Part shown: one piece after another, positions 32,942-42,773 of the stretch
Position numbering within the stretch: the first letter of the stretch is position 1
How the letters are laid out: each line of letters starts with the position of its first letter
DNA from: Microseira wollei NIES-4236
GTDB taxonomy: Bacteria; Cyanobacteriota; Cyanobacteriia; Cyanobacteriales; Aerosakkonemataceae
NCBI RefSeq assembly: GCF_020521235.1
Contig: NZ_BLAY01000070.1
Coordinates: forward strand, 1 to 47,545
Reading direction: 5' to 3'
Length of the DNA: 47,545 nt
Notes under the pieces: generated by a model
What the model saw: the letters and a program-made list of their open reading frames with translations, nothing else
Databases searched by the model: none
What the model was told of the DNA's origin: nothing
Translations under genes and position numbers: made by a program

Positions 32942-34501
32942 ATGGAAGTAGAAGAACTGCTAAACCAATACGCAGCAGGAGAAAGAAACTTTGCTGGTAT
33001 CAATCTAAGCGAAGCTAAACTAAGTGGCGTCAACTTGAGCGGCGCCAATTTGAGCGGCGCCAATTTGAGCGTAGCAAACTTAAGCGGCGCCAACTTAAGC
33101 GGCGCTAACTTAAGTGATGCCAAACTCAACGTCGCCAGACTGAGCGGAGCAAACTTGAGCGGAGCCAACTTAAAGAGAACAATTCTCAACGTAGCCAACT
33201 TAATTCGGGCTGACTTTACCAGCGCCGATATGACGGGCGCTGCACTAATCAGAGCGGAACTGATCCGCGCCGAATTCAGCAAAGCCAACCTCAGCGGTGC
33301 AGATCTCAACGGTGCAGATTTCCGAGAAGCAAGGCTAAGACAGGCTAACCTAACTCGAGCTAACCTGAATCAGGCTAACGGCAGGGGCAGCTCCTTCACA
33401 GAAGCCGACTTGGAAGGGGCTAACTTGCACGGAGCCGATCTCAACCGAGCAGACCTCAGCGCAGCTAATTTAAGAGATGCAGATCTCAGACAAGCAAATC
33501 TGAGCTGCGCCAACTTGAGTGGAGCCAACTTGAGTGGCGCAAATCTGAGATGGGTGGATTTGAGTGGGGGAGTGCTGAGATGGGCAGACTTGAACGAAGC
33601 CAAATTGAGCGGTGCCAACTTAATGGGAGCCGACTTAAGCAGCGCCAACTTACAGAATGCCAGTTTGGTTTACGGAGACCTGACGCAAACCAGATTGATC
33701 CGGGCAGATATGACCGACGCCGATCTATCGGGAGCGATTATCACCGGGTCTAAAATTTATGGCGTTGCCCGCTTCGGACTGAAAACAGAAGGCATGATCT
33801 GCGAGTGGGTGGATTTAAGTGCGAATGGCGATCGCAGCCAAATCCAACGCTTCAACAGCGAAGAAGAAGCCAAAAGGTTTTTTCATCAAACCTTACCCAC
33901 AGTACAAATTATTATCGACGCACCCTTAGACCAAGAAGCTCACTTTACCTTAGCTGCTACCTACTATCAACTCTCTCAACAATACTCCGTACTTTCCCAA
34001 CCCCCCAGTATTAAAGTAGGCCGCCGCCGCACTCTCCTCACGTTTGCCATCGACAACGAAATTCAATTATTTGCTACCGCTTTCGTAGCAATTTTACCCT
34101 TTGAAGATGCAAGTCAAACCAAAAAAACCATCATCGCTTTAATGCAAATGCTTCAATCCCCTGGAGCGGAAAAATTGGAAATAAAAGAATTTAAAGTGAT
34201 ACAAAGCCTGAGTAAAATTCTCAATCAAACAGTCAGCGAAGTTTTTGAGATTCAGGTGTTAAATACTCAGTTAAGGACGGAAAAAAAGAAGTTTTTCAAA
34301 GCGCCGACCCATACAGTTTTAACCAACTCGAATTCGCAAACTTTTAGCCTTTATCATCACCCGGATTTTGGCAAACGTCTGGTTAAAGCATCGAGTTTCA
34401 ACAGTCCCGATCTAGTCACGTCCATCGAGCCGATGGCATTTACCCTACCGCCCCTGAGTATCCTGATTGATTTTATCAAAAAATTTCCGATGGAAATATA
34501 G
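32942..34501 (+). CDS. Pentapeptide-repeat protein with conserved C-terminal domain (paralogue 2)
   Basis: The 519-residue tandem paralogue of the preceding gene has the same head (MEVEELLNQYAAGERNFAGI), a pentapeptide beta-helix to about 275 and the C-terminal domain (KTEGMICEWVDLSANGDRSQ, FFHQTLPTVQIIIDAPLDQE, LLTFAIDNEIQLFATAFVAI). The two C-terminal domains stay clearly alignable, including the late FKAPTHTVLTNS and HPDFGKRL strings, so selection is not limited to the repeats. AAGGTAGCCCGA precedes the ATG. Function unknown. Confidence 0.9.
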   Translation: MEVEELLNQYAAGERNFAGINLSEAKLSGVNLSGANLSGANLSVANLSGANLSGANLSDAKLNVARLSGANLSGANLKRTILNVANLIRADFTSADMTGAALIRAELIRAEFSKANLSGADLNGADFREARLRQANLTRANLNQANGRGSSFTEADLEGANLHGADLNRADLSAANLRDADLRQANLSCANLSGANLSGANLRWVDLSGGVLRWADLNEAKLSGANLMGADLSSANLQNASLVYGDLTQTRLIRADMTDADLSGAIITGSKIYGVARFGLKTEGMICEWVDLSANGDRSQIQRFNSEEEAKRFFHQTLPTVQIIIDAPLDQEAHFTLAATYYQLSQQYSVLSQPPSIKVGRRRTLLTFAIDNEIQLFATAFVAILPFEDASQTKKTIIALMQMLQSPGAEKLEIKEFKVIQSLSKILNQTVSEVFEIQVLNTQLRTEKKKFFKAPTHTVLTNSNSQTFSLYHHPDFGKRLVKASSFNSPDLVTSIEPMAFTLPPLSILIDFIKKFPMEI

Positions 34502-35065
34502 CAGGTTTGAGGCGAAAAATCAACCCAATTATAGACCCAAGCAACCCGGGCGAATCGATAAAATTAAAATAGATTTGAAGTAAACTAAAAGCGCGAATAA
34601 ATTGTAGCGCGTTGTCAACGACCCACCCCTATTAGGGGTGGGGCTTCACAGCCGTGAAGCCCACAGTTGACCAGACTAAGTCGGGACTTAGGCACCCGGA
34701 GCCAAAAACCGGGTTTCTGCGTCAATCTCGCGACTGGAAACCCAGCATTTTTCGGAGAAAGCGGGTTTTTTTGCCTAAGTCCTGTAAGTATCTCGCGTAC
34801 TACGTTTAGGGCAAGCGTTCTGTGAACCTACCTTGGGATGCGTAGCCAGTCCCTTGCTCTAGAACCGAACGATTAAACAGATTTATCGGTTAAGTCAGTG
34901 TCGTTTGGAGAGTTACCGACCCTAAACGTTGTCGAGGCTAACTTTACCCCGCAAGGGAGTCGGCAGCAATTGCCTTTTCTTTGACGGCAACTCGCAGTTG
35001 CCTGTGAACCTTCCACCCCTATTAGGGGTGGGCTGCCAAACGAGGTATTTTGTGAGGGAAAAATC
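34502..35065. other. Intergenic region with several hairpins, possible structured RNA or element remnant
   Basis: Noncoding by eye. Hairpins: CCACCCCTATTAGGGGTGG at about 34625 and again at about 35012, GCTTCAC-AGCC-GTGAAGC at about 34650, and GGCAACT-CGC-AGTTGCC at about 34986. An AACCGGGTTTCT repeat lies at 34717. Two identical CACCCCTATTAGGGGTG hairpins bracket about 390 bp, which could be a mobile-element remnant or an RNA. GAGGGAAAA before 35066 is the ribosome site of the next gene. Confidence 0.5.
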
Positions 35066-35668
35066 ATGAGTGATTGGCGCGATCGCTTCGGGAAAATGAT
35101 GGGCAAAACTCGCTTTGTCGTTTGTCGCCTGTTTATCCACCTAGCCGGTGACCAAGTAGCGCCCCTGCTGGGCGTCCTGAATCGAGTCGCAAGGCAGGCA
35201 ATCGACTCGGAAGGCGAATTAGAAGTCTTAGGCGAAGGATTGGTCGAAATCTGCCAAAGCCTATTGCAGTACGATACCTACTGGCAATCAGCCGCAAACG
35301 AAGGCGATGTATTGTGGAACGAAGGCGAAGCGGGCGACTATTTCAACGATTTGTTTACCGACTCGGCGCAACGCTACCTAAGCGAACCCGACTTGGGAAT
35401 ACCTGCTGGAGCGAGGGATACATTCTCCTTGCCAGTGACTCGCAACCTAATTGTGATGATAACAGTAGCCTGTGAAGGCGAAGTGCCGCAATTAGAAACG
35501 GATTTGGCGAATATCGCCGCACTCAAAGCCGGATTGAAGGCGTTGATTAACTTACACTATCAAAAAACCCTGCGGGCGATTCAAGTTCATTTCTCACCCG
35601 CTCAATTGGGAGATGAATTAACCAGCGACCAACTGTTGCAGCATTTCCCGGAATTAATTCCGCTCTAA
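35066..35668 (+). CDS. DUF1517-type cyanobacterial protein
   Basis: The 200-residue protein begins MSDWRDRFGKMMGKTRFVVC and includes LFIHLAGDQVAPLLGVLNRV, PVTRNLIVMITVACEGEVPQ and the end QLLQHFPELIPL, which I recognise as a conserved cyanobacterial protein of the DUF1517 type. It has no signal peptide or membrane segment, and its function is unknown. GAGGGAAAA lies about 8 bp before the ATG. It is followed in the same direction by a lipoprotein gene 74 bp away. Confidence 0.8.
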   Translation: MSDWRDRFGKMMGKTRFVVCRLFIHLAGDQVAPLLGVLNRVARQAIDSEGELEVLGEGLVEICQSLLQYDTYWQSAANEGDVLWNEGEAGDYFNDLFTDSAQRYLSEPDLGIPAGARDTFSLPVTRNLIVMITVACEGEVPQLETDLANIAALKAGLKALINLHYQKTLRAIQVHFSPAQLGDELTSDQLLQHFPELIPL

Positions 35669-35742
35669 TTGGGAGTTGGCGTCAAATTGAACCCTCGTCG
35701 TGCTAAATAATTAACCGATCTGCCATCTGTTGTGAAATTCTC

Positions 35743-36630
35743 ATGATTGCTTACTCATCCCGGATGCGTAAAATCGCAGTAATATTCCTAACGCTGACCT
35801 TGTGTTGGACAACGGTTGCTTGTAGCGGTTCTAACTCAACCACACAACAACCCCCGAACCAAAATGTCGCGGTAGCGCCCCAGAGTCGCTCCAACCTGAG
35901 TAGCGGCGAGTATGCAGTGCAACAAGCCAGCTACAGCGATGCCAATGGGGAATACACCTTGTTTTTACTCAATACACCAGCGGGTACTCCCCCAACTTAT
36001 CGCACGAGCAATTTACAGATGGCGCGACTGACACCGGAAGAAGTTTCTGCCGGTAAAAAGAGCTATCTCAAAATTGACAACAATCAAGCGTCTTTGCACT
36101 TGACTGAAGACTTCAAAATCGAGTACGTCCGCGCGGTGAGCGAAACCCGAACCGATCCCCAAACCGGACAACCCCAAACGGTGATTGTACGTCAGGAATC
36201 TGGTGGCTTTTGGGCACCGTTTGCAGGCGCTGTGGCGGGTAGTGTTATCGGCAATATGTTATTTAGGCCCCAGTACTACGTGCCGCCGGTGTATCAACCC
36301 GGTGCGACGGTTATGACTGGCTTTGGCGGATATGGCAGCACTTATGACCAAGCCGTCAACCAGTATCAAACCCGTTACCAAACGCCGCCACCCGCAGTCA
36401 GAAATCGTCCCGCCTATCTCCGCACCACAGGTCGGATCAGAAGCTATCCTTCCGGCGACTCGACCGTGCGGACTCCGCGGGTTAATACAAGCGATCGCCC
36501 CACAGGTTCCGGTTTCGGTTCCAGTACCCTGCGCTCCTCCGATAAATCCCGTCCCAGCTCCGTTGACCGCAGCCCCAGCTTCGGCAGCGGACGTCCTGCT
36601 CGCAGCGGCTTCGGCAGCAGGCGGCGTTAA
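35743..36630 (+). CDS. Putative lipoprotein with Ser/Arg-rich C-terminus
   Basis: The protein has a lipoprotein signal: MRKIAVIFLTLTLCWTTVAC, where the final Cys would be lipidated. An ATG seven codons further upstream is also possible, and the start is uncertain between the two. The mature part has a central region (SGEYAVQQASYSDANGEYTL), a glycine-rich hydrophobic stretch (FAGAVAGSVIGNMLF, about 155-170) and a low-complexity tail rich in Ser, Arg and Gly (SGFGSSTLRSSDKSRPSS). Probably anchored to a membrane facing the periplasm. No named function. Confidence 0.75.
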   Translation: MIAYSSRMRKIAVIFLTLTLCWTTVACSGSNSTTQQPPNQNVAVAPQSRSNLSSGEYAVQQASYSDANGEYTLFLLNTPAGTPPTYRTSNLQMARLTPEEVSAGKKSYLKIDNNQASLHLTEDFKIEYVRAVSETRTDPQTGQPQTVIVRQESGGFWAPFAGAVAGSVIGNMLFRPQYYVPPVYQPGATVMTGFGGYGSTYDQAVNQYQTRYQTPPPAVRNRPAYLRTTGRIRSYPSGDSTVRTPRVNTSDRPTGSGFGSSTLRSSDKSRPSSVDRSPSFGSGRPARSGFGSRRR

Positions 36631-36647
36631 TATCTTCCAGCATCGGA

Positions 36648-36799
36648 CAGGTGCTCCAGGGGCAGGGGGGCAGGGGGGCAGGTGTGCAGGTGTGCAGAGG
36701 GGAATTTGAATGTACATTCTCCCCATCTCCCCATCTCCCCATCTCCCCATCTCCCCTGCTCCCCTGCTCCCCTGCTCCCCATCTCCCCTGCTCCCCTCC
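36648..36799. repeat. Low-complexity CTCCCCAT/CTCCCCTG repeat with GGGGCAGG arms
   Basis: GGGGCAGGGGGGCAGG, TGTGCAGGTGTGCAG and AGGGGAATTTGAATGTACAT, then tandem CTCCCCAT and CTCCCCTG octamers. G-rich and C-rich halves can pair into a long imperfect hairpin. It lies between two plus-strand genes, and the same repeat type is found in frame in the kinase gene at 19330-19417. Confidence 0.8.
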
Positions 36800-36873
36800 C
36801 TCAGCCAAGAGGCAGGGCTTTTTATTGACTGTGCCAAAATAAAGGACAGTCCAACAATTGCTAAAGTCGTCAG

Positions 36874-38454
36874 GTGATAGAGGCAGAAGTCCACAACTCA
36901 CTCCGCGCCTTTCTGCGCGAGGCAGGCGAACCCCACTGGCCCCATCATTTGACGATGGCAAGGCTGGTAGCACGCGCTTTGCGGCTGGGGCGCAGCGCCC
37001 TGATGCAGGTGGGAGTTTATGGCGGCTATGCCAGATATCGCCTGAGTTACTTGACACCGGCGCTGATTTGGCCTGGACCTGCGATCTTAGTCGCTGCGGA
37101 AGCAGTTCAGCAGCGTCTCGTTAGGGTGGAAATTCCCCAGTTGCGTCAGTGGATACAGACTTCTAAGCCAATTCGCATGGGGGACGCTTTGCCCGATGCC
37201 GAGTTTCAGGGACTGTTGCTGGTGACTCCCCAAGTTTGGTTACAAGATCGATTAACAGGGCAAAATCGGTTTGGCACTGGCATTCCCACGATTCTCGATG
37301 GCGTTGACGATCTGGAAGATTGGACGCGAAACGCCCTGACTGCTTGCATTCAACCCCAAGACTGGGAACAGTTGATGCTAGCTTGTCCGGATAAAGCAGA
37401 GGCGATCCGAGAAGCGCGGGTACAACTAACTAAGGCGGTTTTCCAGCATCCCCCTAACCCCTATGAATGCTGTCTGATTGAAACATCAGAGCAAGATATC
37501 ATCAGACGCTTGTATGAAAATCTGGGCGAGGAAGCAACTGCCCCCGATGGGGAAAGCAACTGCGCCGAAGAGTGGAAAGAGCGGGCGATTGAACATTTAC
37601 CCGATGCCTGGAAAATTTTCTGGCAGCGGTTTTCAACTCCAGGACAGCTAATCTGGGCAGAAATTGCTCGCCCTTTGGGTCAGTTTTCCTTATATTGCGG
37701 CCCGCTGGAGGTCGCTTGCGCGTTGAGCAAGATTTGGCAGTTGCAGCCAGTAGTGTTAATTGGCGGTGCTTTGGAGTTAGATGCAGAAGCACCGATCTAC
37801 CGTCAACGGATGGGATTGGCAGATTTAACTTGTCTGAAGTTTGCTCCAGACCGCAACACCGAACTGATTAAACTGTATCTGCCCGATGGGCTACCCATGC
37901 CCAACACGCCGCAATTTCAGACAGCGCTGTTGCAAGAATTCCGCAAGTTGCTGTTGGCGATCGCACCCGTTGGGGGACTAACGGTGCTGCTAGTCGGCGA
38001 TGTACCGCTGAAGGCGATTGTGGCTGCTACCCTGGCGGCTGAGTTTGGTTCGCGGGTGCAAGTGGAAAAAACTTGTTTGGATGACAACGGTATTCTGGTC
38101 ACCGGGTGGGAATTCTGGCGGCAGCATCAAGGCGTTTTGCCCGCCCCCTTAGCGATCGCGATCGCCACTTTACCCATTCCCTCCCTAGAGAATCCCCTCG
38201 TTGCGGGTCGCGTTGCCTATTACAAGCAGCAACGCTTGGATTGGTTTCGCTTATATTTATTGCCAGAAGCTTTAAGCTTTTTGCAGCGCGCCATCGCCCC
38301 CGTACGAGAATCTGCTGGTGTCGTTGCCCTGTTTGACACTCGCGCCATCCACCGCAGTTACGGTAATCTTGTACTCGCTGCCCTCAGCCCCTTTGCCCGG
38401 ATTAACTATTTAGACAAGAGCTTGTTCGGTAGCGATCCGGATAATACTACCTAA
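36874..38454 (+). CDS. DinG-like helicase-related protein lacking helicase motifs
   Basis: The 526-residue protein starts at GTG. Its C-terminal part (APVRESAGVVALFDTRAIHR then SYGNLVLAAL) resembles the last motif of DinG/XPD-type helicases, and the middle contains a Rossmann-like LTVLLVGDVPLKAIVAATLA stretch. I find no Walker A (GKT/GKS), DEAH box or Fe-S cysteine cluster, so it is probably not an active helicase by itself; cyanobacterial relatives are often annotated as helicase from this C-terminal match. It may act in DNA repair as a divergent partner. No strong ribosome site is visible, so the GTG start is uncertain. Confidence 0.65.
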   Translation: MIEAEVHNSLRAFLREAGEPHWPHHLTMARLVARALRLGRSALMQVGVYGGYARYRLSYLTPALIWPGPAILVAAEAVQQRLVRVEIPQLRQWIQTSKPIRMGDALPDAEFQGLLLVTPQVWLQDRLTGQNRFGTGIPTILDGVDDLEDWTRNALTACIQPQDWEQLMLACPDKAEAIREARVQLTKAVFQHPPNPYECCLIETSEQDIIRRLYENLGEEATAPDGESNCAEEWKERAIEHLPDAWKIFWQRFSTPGQLIWAEIARPLGQFSLYCGPLEVACALSKIWQLQPVVLIGGALELDAEAPIYRQRMGLADLTCLKFAPDRNTELIKLYLPDGLPMPNTPQFQTALLQEFRKLLLAIAPVGGLTVLLVGDVPLKAIVAATLAAEFGSRVQVEKTCLDDNGILVTGWEFWRQHQGVLPAPLAIAIATLPIPSLENPLVAGRVAYYKQQRLDWFRLYLLPEALSFLQRAIAPVRESAGVVALFDTRAIHRSYGNLVLAALSPFARINYLDKSLFGSDPDNTT

Positions 38455-39011
38455 CTCAAGTTGCTAGTTATTAGCTTTGGCGGCAAAGAAACCCGGTTTC
38501 AAGGAATTATCGTGGGTTTGACGCTAAAGAAACCCGGTTTCAAGGAAAAATCCGGCGTTTGACAGCGAGAAATCGACGCAGAAACCGGGTTTCTGACGCT
38601 GAAACCGGGTTTCTGACGCTCGGTAATTGGTAATTGGATTCATTGGCAGTAGGGGCACACTTTAACGATCAAAGAAACCGGGTTTCGACCACGATCTCTT
38701 TCCTGGCTCAACAATTTTTCACACAAACCCGGTTTCTTTGATCGGAAACCGGGTTTCGACCACGATCTCTTTGCTGGCTCAACAATTTTTCACACAAACA
38801 AAGGTGATGGCAGGTCAAACCCGCCCCTACTCTTGACAATTACCGATTACCCTCGTGACCACGGCAGAGCCTAGTAACGCCATTACCAGCGTCCTTGGAT
38901 GTAACTAGCAACTTACATATACTCCAATGTTGTCGTTTTGTGAAAATCTAGCCACAATTTTGAAGTGAACGCTATCATCAAGCCAAAGTTGAACTTTCAC
39001 CGCAACGAGTC
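38455..39011. repeat. Intergenic region with a cluster of GAAACCGGGTTTC palindromes
   Basis: No gene seen. At least seven GAAACCGGGTTTC or AAACCCGGTTT palindromes lie between 38485 and 38760. A longer unit starting GAAACCGGGTTTCGACCACG and running through CTGGCTCAACAATTTTTC is duplicated (38674-38727 and 38745-38798, period 71). Dispersed copies appear at 23964, 34717, 46143 and 46180. Confidence 0.8.
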
Positions 39012-39224
39012 ATGGGCGAATCTAAACGTCGTAAAGAAGCACTGGGAGAAAAATACGGTCAAGAATCTACTATCCTTCCCTGGCTGCCAATCACCAAAAG
39101 CCAAGGGGAACGGTTTGCCAAGTTAACTAACCGTGGTACTTGGATCGGCATTATTCTTCTAATTGTTTACTGGGTAACGATCCGATTTATTGGTCCTGCC
39201 TTCGGCTGGTGGCAGGTAGATTAA
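39012..39224 (+). CDS. DUF2839-type small membrane protein
   Basis: The 70-residue protein begins MGESKRRKEALGEKYGQES and has one membrane helix (GTWIGIILLIVYWVTIRFIG, about 43-62). It is a conserved cyanobacterial small protein of the DUF2839 type with an SKRRK N-terminus. Function unknown. The CGCAACGAGTC before the ATG is not a strong ribosome site. Confidence 0.8.
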   Translation: MGESKRRKEALGEKYGQESTILPWLPITKSQGERFAKLTNRGTWIGIILLIVYWVTIRFIGPAFGWWQVD

Positions 39225-39537
39225 AACCCGCTACAACCGGGCAACCCACTTAACTGAGTCTGGCGCAACTGATGCCAGACATAGTTCTATGGCAGCTGAC
39301 GCCTTCCCCACATTCCCCCGCCAGACAGAACCCACTCTAGGTTGTTGCGGTCTAAGATCCAAATAGATTTAGGGAAATGTGCGTTTTGCTACTTTGCTGC
39401 GTAGGCGAGTCAGTTAAAAAGGTTATAGACCTCTAGGTGACAAGAGTTATGGCGGATCATAACAAATTTTAAAGTGTGGAAATCTTAAAAAAATATAAAT
39501 AAGGTCTAAAATTAGGTGTGGTGTTTGGAGGAATACC
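39225..39537. other. Intergenic region, no recognisable feature
   Basis: AT-rich towards the 3' end with TGGAGGA just before the next start codon. No gene, RNA or repeat could be supported. Confidence 0.5.
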
Positions 39538-39906
39538 GTGTTTATCAGATTGGCAGAACAACACCGACAATTTGTCCAAGATCTGGTGATGAACCTCCAA
39601 GCCCTAGCGATCGTGCTAGAGCGTAGGGGATATCCAGCTTCCTGCTATACCTGCGGGAATCAAATGACAAGCGCCTCTTTTATGGTCAGCTTGGGGGAAA
39701 ATCATCTGATTCGATTTTTAGTGTCGGACTACGGCATCACCTGGACAGAGATGCGCGACGACCGAGAACTGATGAAGCTAGAGGGTGCTGAGGCGATCTC
39801 TCAGTTGCAGGAACTAGCCAATCTGATCAAATACAAAACTGAGCCTAGCAAGCCATATACTGCTATTTGGCAGGGAAAAGCACCTGCAGCGGTATCAGGA
39901 GAATAA
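39538..39906 (+). CDS. DUF1815-type conserved cyanobacterial protein
   Basis: The 122-residue soluble protein with GTG start is preceded by GGAGGA at ideal spacing (TGGAGGAATACC), which decides the start. The sequence MFIRLAEQHRQFVQDLVMNL, SCYTCGNQMTSASFMVSLG and LVSDYGITWTEMRDDREL matches the DUF1815 type of cyanobacterial proteins. Cys residues in CYTCG could bind metal or be redox active. Function unknown. Confidence 0.8.
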   Translation: MFIRLAEQHRQFVQDLVMNLQALAIVLERRGYPASCYTCGNQMTSASFMVSLGENHLIRFLVSDYGITWTEMRDDRELMKLEGAEAISQLQELANLIKYKTEPSKPYTAIWQGKAPAAVSGE

Positions 39907-40576
39907 ACTTTAAATAAGATCAACCCACCCTTGACGCCATCGATGGCAACAGCTAAAGATGGGTCAAATCCTGGCTGGCAATAGGGTGTAGGTGCAAGTA
40001 AACCAATAGGGGGGTATAGCCGCTAAATTCTGTGTTCGGCGTGCCAAATTTTGCTTGAGGGCTTGTTACCTGCATTCAAAAGATGCGTTCTGGTGACTGC
40101 TGGCGATATGCCTGGGGCACGCTCTGGGAACGCATCAGTTGCTGGCTGGGTGAAAATTTATACATGACCCTCGGTTTAACCTACCCCATCTCAGTTTTTA
40201 TTAAGATCTATTTAGAACATAGCCCAAAACTCAGCGTATTATTATAATTTTTTTCATTTAAAATTATGGCATAAACTCTGAGTAAATTGGGAAAAAGCCC
40301 TAGCTCGCTCTTTTTTTGCTCAACTTTGCCAAAAATTTAAGATCGTTCAGTAGTTGTGCGGGACACAGACTGGGAACATTCTAACCTAAGATGTGGTTAG
40401 TTTATCGACTGCACTTTGTGGGTGAGCAAAGCGGTCGAATAGTTACAGTAACTTACTGTAGCAATCTTGTCAAGTGCTGGCTGATTGAATGAAGCCATCC
40501 TTGGTAAATATGACAAACCAATAGCAACAACAACTGGATTTTACCGTGCAATTTGAGAATAAACGGCTGGTTTATC
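39907..40576. other. Long intergenic region before the FHA gene
   Basis: About 670 bp without a convincing gene. I see no tRNA, terminator with U-run, or known riboswitch. The central part is mixed in composition and 40200-40270 is AT-rich (TATTATTATAATTTTTTTCA), which may contain promoters of the FHA gene. Confidence 0.5.
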
Positions 40577-41338
40577 ATGATTGACCCGCATTCGACGACA
40601 GCATTAATATCATCACTCCTGGAGTCGTCTCAAGATATGGAATTAGAAAACAGACTTGGTTTGTATCAAGTATTTTTAAAGCTCTACCACCATCATCGCA
40701 GCCTTTTGGATGATATTCTGCGGTTAGAAAACGTAGGGAATCCATCTGTTAGGGGTACAGCACCCGCTTACGTGCATGCAGGTATACATCATGGGCGACC
40801 CTATCTGATTACCAACTTGCTGGATGGTAAAACCCAGGGACTGTTTCAACCAGAGGGGGTGTGGATCCTAGGTCGCGATCGCCGTGCTAACATACCGATT
40901 CTAGAGCAATGCATGTCTCGCGTCCACGCCGCGATTCATTACGTTCCCAACCAAGGATTCTACCTAATTGACCTGGGCAGCACCAACGGTTCGTTTATCA
41001 ACAGCGAACCCGTATTTGAGCGGCAGTTACTCAAAGATGGCGATCAAATTCGTTTAGGCAGTGTGGCGATTTCCTTTTTTAGCTGTCAAACTACCCAAAC
41101 GTTAAGAGCGACACCGCCAGAAATCCTGGCTAAAATCCAGGCAATGGCTGCATCTGATGCTAATGTGACTCCACCCCTGCTTGGTGAGAAATCTAAAGAC
41201 ACAGAATCTTTGCCGCCGCTCAATAGCCTCAAAGAAGAACCGCCTTCTGAATCTTCGCTGTCGCAGTTGAGTTCGTCGGTGCAATCAGAAATTTTAGACC
41301 GCTTTTTCAGCCAACAGATGCCAGCAGAGCGAAACTAA
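40577..41338 (+). CDS. FHA-domain protein
   Basis: The 253-residue protein has an FHA phosphothreonine-binding domain at about 85-175: ILGRDRRANIPI (GR motif), CMSRVHAAIHY (S-R-x-H), IDLGSTNGSFIN and DGDQIRLGSVAISFF. An N-terminal helical region precedes it and a Ser/Pro-rich tail follows. It probably binds phosphorylated partners of Ser/Thr kinases. The ATG at 40577 is chosen over a TTG eight codons upstream. It ends shortly before the convergent recA gene. Confidence 0.88.
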   Translation: MIDPHSTTALISSLLESSQDMELENRLGLYQVFLKLYHHHRSLLDDILRLENVGNPSVRGTAPAYVHAGIHHGRPYLITNLLDGKTQGLFQPEGVWILGRDRRANIPILEQCMSRVHAAIHYVPNQGFYLIDLGSTNGSFINSEPVFERQLLKDGDQIRLGSVAISFFSCQTTQTLRATPPEILAKIQAMAASDANVTPPLLGEKSKDTESLPPLNSLKEEPPSESSLSQLSSSVQSEILDRFFSQQMPAERN

Positions 41339-41410
41339 TGGATTCGTGGTAAGCAGAGCGCTTTGCTTCTAAACGTAGGGCATTTGCCCTACGGTTAGAA
41401 AGCTTTGAGA

Positions 41411-42493
41411 CTATTCTTCTTCTTCTTCTACTAATAGTTCCTCTTCGTCTTCAGCACCACTTTGAGTCACCGAGTTGGCGGAAATGACGGCTCCCTTCTC
41501 TAGTTTTTCGCGAATCTGCTGTTCGATTTGCTTAGCAAAGTCAGGCTTTTCTTCCATTAATTTAATGGTGTTATCCCGCCCTTGGGCAATATTGTCACCG
41601 TTGCAGCTATACCAAGCGCCTTTGCGGGTAATCACGCCGGTTTCTTCCGCGATATCGACAATACAACCCATCTTGGAAACGCCTTTGCCAAAGATAATGT
41701 CAAATTCGGCGACGCGGAAGGGGGGGGCGACTTTATTCTTGGCTACCTTGACTTTGACGCGGTTGCCAAATTCCTCCGAACCCTTTTTCAGCGTTTGAAT
41801 CCGACGAATGTCCAGGCGCACCGAAGCGTAGAACTTAAGCGCGTTACCGCCAGTCGTCGTTTCTGGGTTGCCGTAGGTGACGCCGATTTTTTGGCGCAGT
41901 TGGTTGAGGAAGATTACCGTACAGCCGGATTTACCAATGTTACCCGTGATTTTACGCAATGCTTGGCTCATCAACCGCGCTTGCAAACCTACGTGAGCAT
42001 CCCCCATATCGCCTTCAATTTCAGCGCGGGGGACTAGCGCCGCCACCGAGTCAATGACTACGATGTCAACCGCCGCAGAACGCACCAGTTGATCGACAAT
42101 TTCTAGAGCTGCTTCCCCGTTGTCTGGTTGGGCGACAAACAAATTGTCAATATCTACCCCCAATGCTGCGGCATAGGTGGGGTCGAGGGCGTGTTCCGCA
42201 TCGACGAATGCTGCGACGCCGCCTGCTTTTTGCATTTCTGCGATCGCGTGCAGCGCCAGAGTTGTTTTCCCCGAACTTTCCGGACCATAAATTTCAATTA
42301 CCCGCCCTTTGGGTAACCCACCGCCCAACGCTATATCTAAAGTCAGCGCACCGCTGGGAATGGTTTCCACCTTCATGCGCGTGGCGTCTCCCAAGCGCAT
42401 GATTGACCCTTTGCCAAATTGCTTCTCAATTTGGTTCAGTACCAAGTTCAGGGCTTTTTGCTTGCCAGCAGTATCGTTTGATGCAATAACCAT
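41411..42493 (-). CDS. recA: RecA recombinase
   Basis: The 360-residue protein starts [20 protein letters not shown] and has Walker [30 protein letters not shown], the Walker B region [12 protein letters not shown] and the DNA-binding loops [20 protein letters not shown] and [17 protein letters not shown]. The C-terminus is acidic (LLVEEEEE). RecA forms filaments on single-stranded DNA for homologous recombination and SOS induction. Length is typical and there is no intein or truncation. A clear cyanobacterial LexA box was not found upstream, though an imperfect CTAGAA/TTCTAG inverted repeat lies near 42545-42567. Confidence 0.98.
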   Translation of the reverse strand: MVIASNDTAGKQKALNLVLNQIEKQFGKGSIMRLGDATRMKVETIPSGALTLDIALGGGLPKGRVIEIYGPESSGKTTLALHAIAEMQKAGGVAAFVDAEHALDPTYAAALGVDIDNLFVAQPDNGEAALEIVDQLVRSAAVDIVVIDSVAALVPRAEIEGDMGDAHVGLQARLMSQALRKITGNIGKSGCTVIFLNQLRQKIGVTYGNPETTTGGNALKFYASVRLDIRRIQTLKKGSEEFGNRVKVKVAKNKVAPPFRVAEFDIIFGKGVSKMGCIVDIAEETGVITRKGAWYSCNGDNIAQGRDNTIKLMEEKPDFAKQIEQQIREKLEKGAVISANSVTQSGAEDEEELLVEEEEE

Positions 42494-42773
42494 TATCCGC
42501 CTCTAGGGTATGAGGTTTAAATATTGTATGTTCTCTTCGTCAGCACTAGAACAGATATACCATTCTAGTTTAGATTTCCAAGTGCGGGAATGTCCGCCCT
42601 CGCCTAATCTATATTTGGTTTAGAGTTGCTTTGATGTATCGGAGTTTAGCATCTGACGAGGGTAGCTGGCGCCGTAACATTTCTTAAGTAATTTCCACCT
42701 GGTGGATTGCGATCCAGACGCGATCGCCCGTTTAGTCGGAAATCGCCGTTACACCCTTGAAGTTAAAAGTATT

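Noticed and set aside
36259-36894. Minus-strand frames across the lipoprotein tail and CTCCCC repeat
   Set aside because: Product is low-complexity (GRWGDGEMGR type) translated from the repeat, opposite a better-supported gene.
42494-42700. LexA/SOS box upstream of recA
   Set aside because: Only an imperfect CTAGAA-11-TTCTAG inverted repeat is seen, which does not match the known cyanobacterial AGTAC-N4-GTWCT type box.
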